Of a stretch of 20,227 nt of DNA, positions 16,772 to 20,227 are shown piece by piece. Under the pieces are notes generated by a model that saw only the letters and a program-made list of their open reading frames with translations, made no database searches and was not told the DNA's origin. The stretch's first letter is position 1; every line of letters starts with the position of its first letter. The stretch is from Melioribacteraceae bacterium. Its GTDB lineage: Bacteria > Bacteroidota > Ignavibacteria > Ignavibacteriales > Melioribacteraceae. The DNA is taken from positions 1-20,227 of the forward strand of contig WGAL01000105.1 in NCBI GenBank assembly GCA_015494845.1. Reading direction: 5' to 3'. The translations under genes were made by a program, and so were the position numbers.

Positions 16772-17590
16772 TTAACTTAAATATTTTTTAGTAACAAAGG
16801 TAGTTATTTTTTTGTATGCTTCATCGACAGTGTCGCAAAAATCAAAAAGTTTCAAGTCGCTTTTGCAAATTGTTCCGGCTTCAACGAACGCCTCAAAATT
16901 AATAACGTTTTTCCAATAATCGGAACCGAAAATAATCACCTTCATATTTTTGTGAATTTTTTTCGTTTGAATTAAAGTGAGAACCTCGAAAAGTTCGTCC
17001 ATTGTGCCGAAACCGCCGGGGAAAACAATCAACGCCTTCGCCATATAAATTAACCAAAACTTGCGCACAAAGAAATAATGAAACTCAAAGGCAAGTTCAG
17101 GCGAAACGTAATCGTTCACGTATTGCTCAAACGGCAAGCTGATATTCATTCCAACCGATTTCCCTTTTGCTTCTTGCGCCCCTCGATTTGCCGCTTCCAT
17201 AATTCCTGGTCCGCCGCCGCTTGCTACAATAAACTTTCTTTCAGGATGTTTAACATCGTGCGACCATTTTGTCAAACGGTAAGAAAGCTCGCGCGCCGCT
17301 TCGTAATATTTGGAATATTCCAAATCGCGTTCGGCTTTCTTTAATTCTTTTTCGAAATTTTTAATCTCGTTTTTACGCTTCTTTAATTCGCGTAAATTTT
17401 TCTTTGCCTCTTTTTCTGATTTTATTCTCGCCGAACCGAAAAAGACGAAGGTATCCGTAACATTGTATTTGTTAAAACGGGATTCCGGTTCGATAAATTC
17501 GGCTAAAACTCTGATTTCGCGAGCTTCGTGCGAAGTTAGAAAATCCAGATTTTTGTAAGCTTTTACCGGTTTAATCTTCTTTTTTGACAT
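16772..17590 (-). CDS. LOG-family (TIGR00730) nucleotide phosphoribohydrolase-like protein
   Basis: A 272-residue Rossmann-fold protein. LOG enzymes cut the N-glycosidic bond of nucleoside 5-prime monophosphates (AMP, or cytokinin nucleotides in plants). Both signatures are present: SGGGPGIMEAANRGA at 124-138 and PGGFGTMDE at 191-199, the second holding the conserved glutamate of the PGGxGTxxE motif. Between the first strand (FVFFGSAR, 48-55) and the helix that normally follows lies a lysine- and glutamate-rich insert at about 57-93, likely a helical hairpin or coiled coil. The longer reading at 17632 would start inside the promoter, while ATG at 17590 has AGGAGG seven bases upstream, so the latter is used. 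Monocistronic, with its own promoter and terminator. Confidence 0.92.
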   Translation of the reverse strand: MSKKKIKPVKAYKNLDFLTSHEAREIRVLAEFIEPESRFNKYNVTDTFVFFGSARIKSEKEAKKNLRELKKRKNEIKNFEKELKKAERDLEYSKYYEAARELSYRLTKWSHDVKHPERKFIVASGGGPGIMEAANRGAQEAKGKSVGMNISLPFEQYVNDYVSPELAFEFHYFFVRKFWLIYMAKALIVFPGGFGTMDELFEVLTLIQTKKIHKNMKVIIFGSDYWKNVINFEAFVEAGTICKSDLKLFDFCDTVDEAYKKITTFVTKKYLS

Positions 17591-17597
17591 TGTACTT

Positions 17598-17603
17598 CCT
17601 CCT
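17598..17603 (-). promoter_or_regulatory. Shine-Dalgarno site of the LOG-family gene
   Basis: Minus-strand AGGAGG, seven bases before the ATG at 17590. Its ideal spacing fixes the start and rules out the upstream in-frame ATG at 17632. Confidence 0.85.
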
Positions 17604-17620
17604 ACTGAAAAAAGAGTGTA

Positions 17621-17648
17621 AATATACGGCAAAATCCTTTCTTAACAA
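17621..17648 (-). promoter_or_regulatory. Promoter of the LOG-family gene
   Basis: On the minus strand TTGTTA (17643-17648) and TATATT (17621-17626) are separated by 16 bases, a fair match to a housekeeping -35/-10 pair. The same stretch also reads as TTTG, 19 bases, TATATTTA, close to the Bacteroidetes -33/-7 pattern (TTTG and TAnnTTTG). Transcription would start near 17614 and leave a leader of about two dozen bases. Confidence 0.6.
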
Positions 17649-17729
17649 AACTTAAATTTACGACGGATAGCGCGCGGATTTTACCGATTGGTTAGGAGCG
17701 GGGCGAAAGAATTAAAATTGAGGCAAACG

Positions 17730-18617
17730 TTAATCAATATAATCCCTGCCTTTTGAGAAGATGATTTTAAACGGTTTTTTCACAACAAACTTGTCGCCTT
17801 TTATTTCCAAGTTGTTTGTGCTTGTCGTAATGGTAATCGAATATCTATCGCTGTCAACGATTAAAAATCTGTCGTGGTTTTCTCTCGAATTATATTGCTT
17901 CATTTCTTCAATTTTAACGTTTCGCAATTGTTTTTTAACGCTCTTTTTAAACGCGTTAAACGCACCTTTCTTAAAGGCAAGTTTCATATCGTGAAAGTTA
18001 AGCTCTGTATAAAATACCATTTCTTTTAACGATTGGCTTTCCTTGATTAATGAAAGAATTAGTTTTTTGTCCAAATCCGACGCTTCGGCAAATAAATATT
18101 TGTCCAAATATTCGATTTTCTTTGCTTCTCGCAAATACGGATAGAAAACTTGCGGATAAAACTTGTCGCCTTTTTTGTAATTAATTACTTTCGTTAAGCG
18201 AAATAAATTGTTCCGGTTATCAAAGTAGTTCTCGATAAATTCATCGGAAGAATAAACGAAATATTTTTCCTCATATTCTTCTTTCTTTTCGGTTATTCCA
18301 ATTTTATCAGGGGATTGATTGATGTAATACTCAAATTTATCTTCACTTTCGCTCGGCGGAACTGGATTAAAATTTAAATTCAAGGGACTAAACAAAATAT
18401 CCAAAAACTGAACAAATGCGTGTCCGTGATGTTTTCGTTTTATTTTGTTTATTGATTCTTGCCAAAAACTGATTTCATTTTCCGTAATCGAATCAATAAC
18501 CTTGTGGTAATCTTTCAAATTCTGCGATATTTTTATCAATTTGTTAATTGAATTCTGCGCAGAAGAATTTGAAAGAATACTGTCAACTATTTCGAGGTCA
18601 AATGCAATTTCTTGCAA
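17730..18617 (-). CDS. Uncharacterised protein with possible PLD-like C-terminal domain
   Basis: I recognise no named family over the full 295 residues. The C-terminal half has the layout of a single-motif phospholipase-D-like domain. PYLREAKKIEYLDKYLF (160-176) resembles the strand-helix opening of such domains, MVFYTEL (200-206) a central strand, and HDRFLIVD (248-255) fits H-x-K/R-x4-D with Arg in place of Lys. Such domains often act as nucleases when dimeric. The N-terminal half is helical and charged. It starts at TTG directly after the TAA of the ATPase gene and in the same frame; no nearer ATG exists, and only a weak GAG lies upstream, so it is probably made by reinitiation. Base composition is AT-rich. 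Together with the ATPase it could form a defence pair. Confidence 0.6.
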   Translation of the reverse strand: MQEIAFDLEIVDSILSNSSAQNSINKLIKISQNLKDYHKVIDSITENEISFWQESINKIKRKHHGHAFVQFLDILFSPLNLNFNPVPPSESEDKFEYYINQSPDKIGITEKKEEYEEKYFVYSSDEFIENYFDNRNNLFRLTKVINYKKGDKFYPQVFYPYLREAKKIEYLDKYLFAEASDLDKKLILSLIKESQSLKEMVFYTELNFHDMKLAFKKGAFNAFKKSVKKQLRNVKIEEMKQYNSRENHDRFLIVDSDRYSITITTSTNNLEIKGDKFVVKKPFKIIFSKGRDYID

Positions 18618-20227
18618 TTACTTACTCTTGTTTTTTAATTGCGTATTTAACAATTCATAAGCGGCTTTTGACGACAAATCCATAAATCCGCTAGGCCATT
18701 CGGTTGTAAAGTTTCCGTTCTCGTCAAGTTCCAACAAGCGAACCGAACTTATTCCGTTTTCGTCTTTATCTACATAATAAACGGCAACATCTTCCGGTTT
18801 CAAATTCCCTTTTGCAACTTCTACTTGTAATCCTCTAATGATATGTTCCGAATGTGTTTCGATGAGAGAATAATTTTCATCAAAAAGAAGATAAGAAATT
18901 AAACCATATCGTCTCTTGTCTCTTAGATGTTTGGATAACTTAAATTGTAAATCGGGATGCAAATGTAATTCAGGCTGTTCAATAACTAATATTTTTTTAT
19001 AATTATTATAATCATTCTCTAACACTTTTGAGGAATATATCAAGATTGGAAAGATTTGCAAAAACCCGCTACTCTCGTTCTCTATATTAATAATAGTATC
19101 ATTCATTGTTACGACTTTAATTTGCCCGATATTATTTTTCTCATCTACTTCCTTAAAAATTCCCTTAGCCAAACCAAGTTCTTCTAATATTTCAAATAAT
19201 GTTTTCCAATCAAGTAATTCAAACGATAATTTACTACTTTTTTTATTATCTTCTATATCTTTCTCAGTAAATTCAATCCCCTCGACATATTTGTTCTCTA
19301 GTTCTAATTTAATATCAATTAGAGAATCTAAATTTAAATATTCTTCTTTAGTAAGAAAATCATTCCAAAAGTTATAATCCTCCTCTTTTGGGAAAAAGCC
19401 ATTATTTAAAATATAAATTCCTTTTGGTATTTTTCGTAAGGGGGGTAAATAATCAAGAGCAAAAATGTAACCTAAAATAATTCTGTAATATAATTCCGAT
19501 ATTTTAAAGGTGCGGGAAAGAAATTTTTTATAATTAGCAACATTTTTATATTTATTTTTATTTGGTGCATTTTCAATCAGTTTTTTTATATAATCTCTGT
19601 CTGGAAAGTGAAAATCAAGATAAGAAGTTATTTTTTTATTCTTAATAAAAACTCCTTGTTGGCTGAAATCACGGTTATAATAAACCGCTTTGTAATTATT
19701 TTTTTTATCTAAAAAAGAAAAATTAACGTATCCGTCTTTATCGAAACTAAAATTCAAAGTAAATTCAAAAAACTTTTCGTTGCCAGCTATCAAAATCTCC
19801 TGCAACCTATGATCAAAACTATTTTTTTTCAGAATTTTAATAAACTCTTCCACGCTTTTATATTCACGGTCTAACCTTTTTGATTTCTCTTCATCTGACT
19901 GAGGCCAGTAAAATTTACCCTCAATAATAAATTCTATCGTTCTGTTTTCGTCATTGTTAGATACAACATCATTAAATGAAAGAAAATTAATTTCATCAAA
20001 TTTATAGATAATCTGCGGAATTCCCCAGATTTCATCATTTTCAAAATATGTTTTATAATCAACTAATTTCCTTGCATACGCTTGTAAATTGTAACTTAAA
20101 AATTTCATCGCCCTTAAAAACGAACTTTTACCGCTACCGTTTGGTCCGACAAGAATTGTCATTGGTCTTAAACTAAGAGTAAAATTTTCCAATTGTCTGA
20201 AATTAGTTATTCGAACGGTATTAATAG
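18618..20227 (-). CDS. AAA15/DUF3696-type ATPase, 5-prime truncated by window edge
   Basis: An SMC/ABC-like ATPase of the OLD/AAA15 group, 535 residues visible. The reading frame stays open to the window edge. The codons before the TTG at 20190-20192 give INTVRITNFRQ, the typical opening of this family, so that TTG is not the start and the true start lies off the contig. Walker A GPNGSGKS is at visible residues 27-34 and Walker B ILVIEQPELHLHP at 412-424. THSEHIIRGLQ follows at 457-467, and a C-terminal DUF3696-like region ends with WPSGFMD (510-516). The usual signature helix reads ESSGFLQIFPI, slightly divergent. Such ATPases serve in anti-phage and other stress modules with a partner effector, here possibly the next gene. 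It is the most AT-rich gene in the window. Confidence 0.88.
   Translation of the reverse strand, partial: INTVRITNFRQLENFTLSLRPMTILVGPNGSGKSSFLRAMKFLSYNLQAYARKLVDYKTYFENDEIWGIPQIIYKFDEINFLSFNDVVSNNDENRTIEFIIEGKFYWPQSDEEKSKRLDREYKSVEEFIKILKKNSFDHRLQEILIAGNEKFFEFTLNFSFDKDGYVNFSFLDKKNNYKAVYYNRDFSQQGVFIKNKKITSYLDFHFPDRDYIKKLIENAPNKNKYKNVANYKKFLSRTFKISELYYRIILGYIFALDYLPPLRKIPKGIYILNNGFFPKEEDYNFWNDFLTKEEYLNLDSLIDIKLELENKYVEGIEFTEKDIEDNKKSSKLSFELLDWKTLFEILEELGLAKGIFKEVDEKNNIGQIKVVTMNDTIINIENESSGFLQIFPILIYSSKVLENDYNNYKKILVIEQPELHLHPDLQFKLSKHLRDKRRYGLISYLLFDENYSLIETHSEHIIRGLQVEVAKGNLKPEDVAVYYVDKDENGISSVRLLELDENGNFTTEWPSGFMDLSSKAAYELLNTQLKNKSK

Noticed and set aside
17591..17632. Start of the LOG-family gene at 17632
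   Set aside because: The extra residues cover the promoter boxes and the Shine-Dalgarno site, and the ATG at 17590 has an ideal AGGAGG.
18618..18620. Selenocysteine or pyrrolysine recoding at the ATPase stop
   Set aside because: The codon is TAA, which is not used for either residue; only reinitiation, plain readthrough or a mutation remain.
20190..20192. TTG at 20190-20192 as the ATPase start
   Set aside because: The frame is open upstream to the window edge and encodes the conserved family N-terminus, so the gene is truncated instead.
18618..20227. Gabija, Septu or PARIS system
   Set aside because: The ATPase has no visible TOPRIM domain, and the partner is not a UvrD-like helicase, HNH nuclease or TOPRIM/DUF4435 protein as those systems need.

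Overview
The window looks like one whole contig from a Gram-negative bacterium of the Bacteroidota/Chlorobiota/Ignavibacteriota (FCB) kind. It encodes a LolA-type lipoprotein carrier and an outer-membrane barrel protein, and it carries GATT-periodic intergenic repeats that I associate from memory with this group. Strong AGGAGG ribosome-binding sites occur before several genes. These are unusual in Bacteroidia proper, so I lean towards Ignavibacteria or Chlorobi relatives; this placement is inference. The first 17 bases are a leftover Nextera/Tn5 mosaic-end adapter, and the last gene runs off the right end. I saw no tRNA, rRNA or CRISPR array.

Every gene lies on the minus strand, so transcription runs from right to left. 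Right end (20227 to 17730): a truncated AAA15/DUF3696-type ATPase is followed, in the same frame and separated only by a TAA, by a protein with a possible phospholipase-D-like C-terminal domain. The region is AT-rich, and the pair is a candidate uncharacterised defence or mobile module. Next (17590 to 16772) is a LOG-family nucleotide phosphoribohydrolase with its own promoter, ribosome-binding site and rho-independent terminator.

Middle (16574 to 8569): a tight four-gene operon. It encodes a TPR-only protein built from five super-repeats, a SunS-like GT2 glycosyltransferase with TPRs, a 1016-residue protein holding two TPR-plus-GT9-like modules, and a 447-residue protein holding one such module. 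Together they supply four predicted glycosyltransferase domains on TPR scaffolds, which suggests a dedicated glycosylation locus, perhaps for proteins. The acceptor and sugar are unknown.

Between the middle and left operons (8191 to 8568) lies a palindromic repeat of about 145 bp with an 8-bp tandem core.

Left end (8175 to 46): an eight-gene operon with gaps of 9 nt or less, or overlaps. In transcription order it holds a transaldolase, gcvT, comB, ftsK, lolA, a YbhN/LPG-synthase-TM-type membrane protein, an outer-membrane barrel protein and uppP. It joins central metabolism with chromosome segregation and envelope maintenance.
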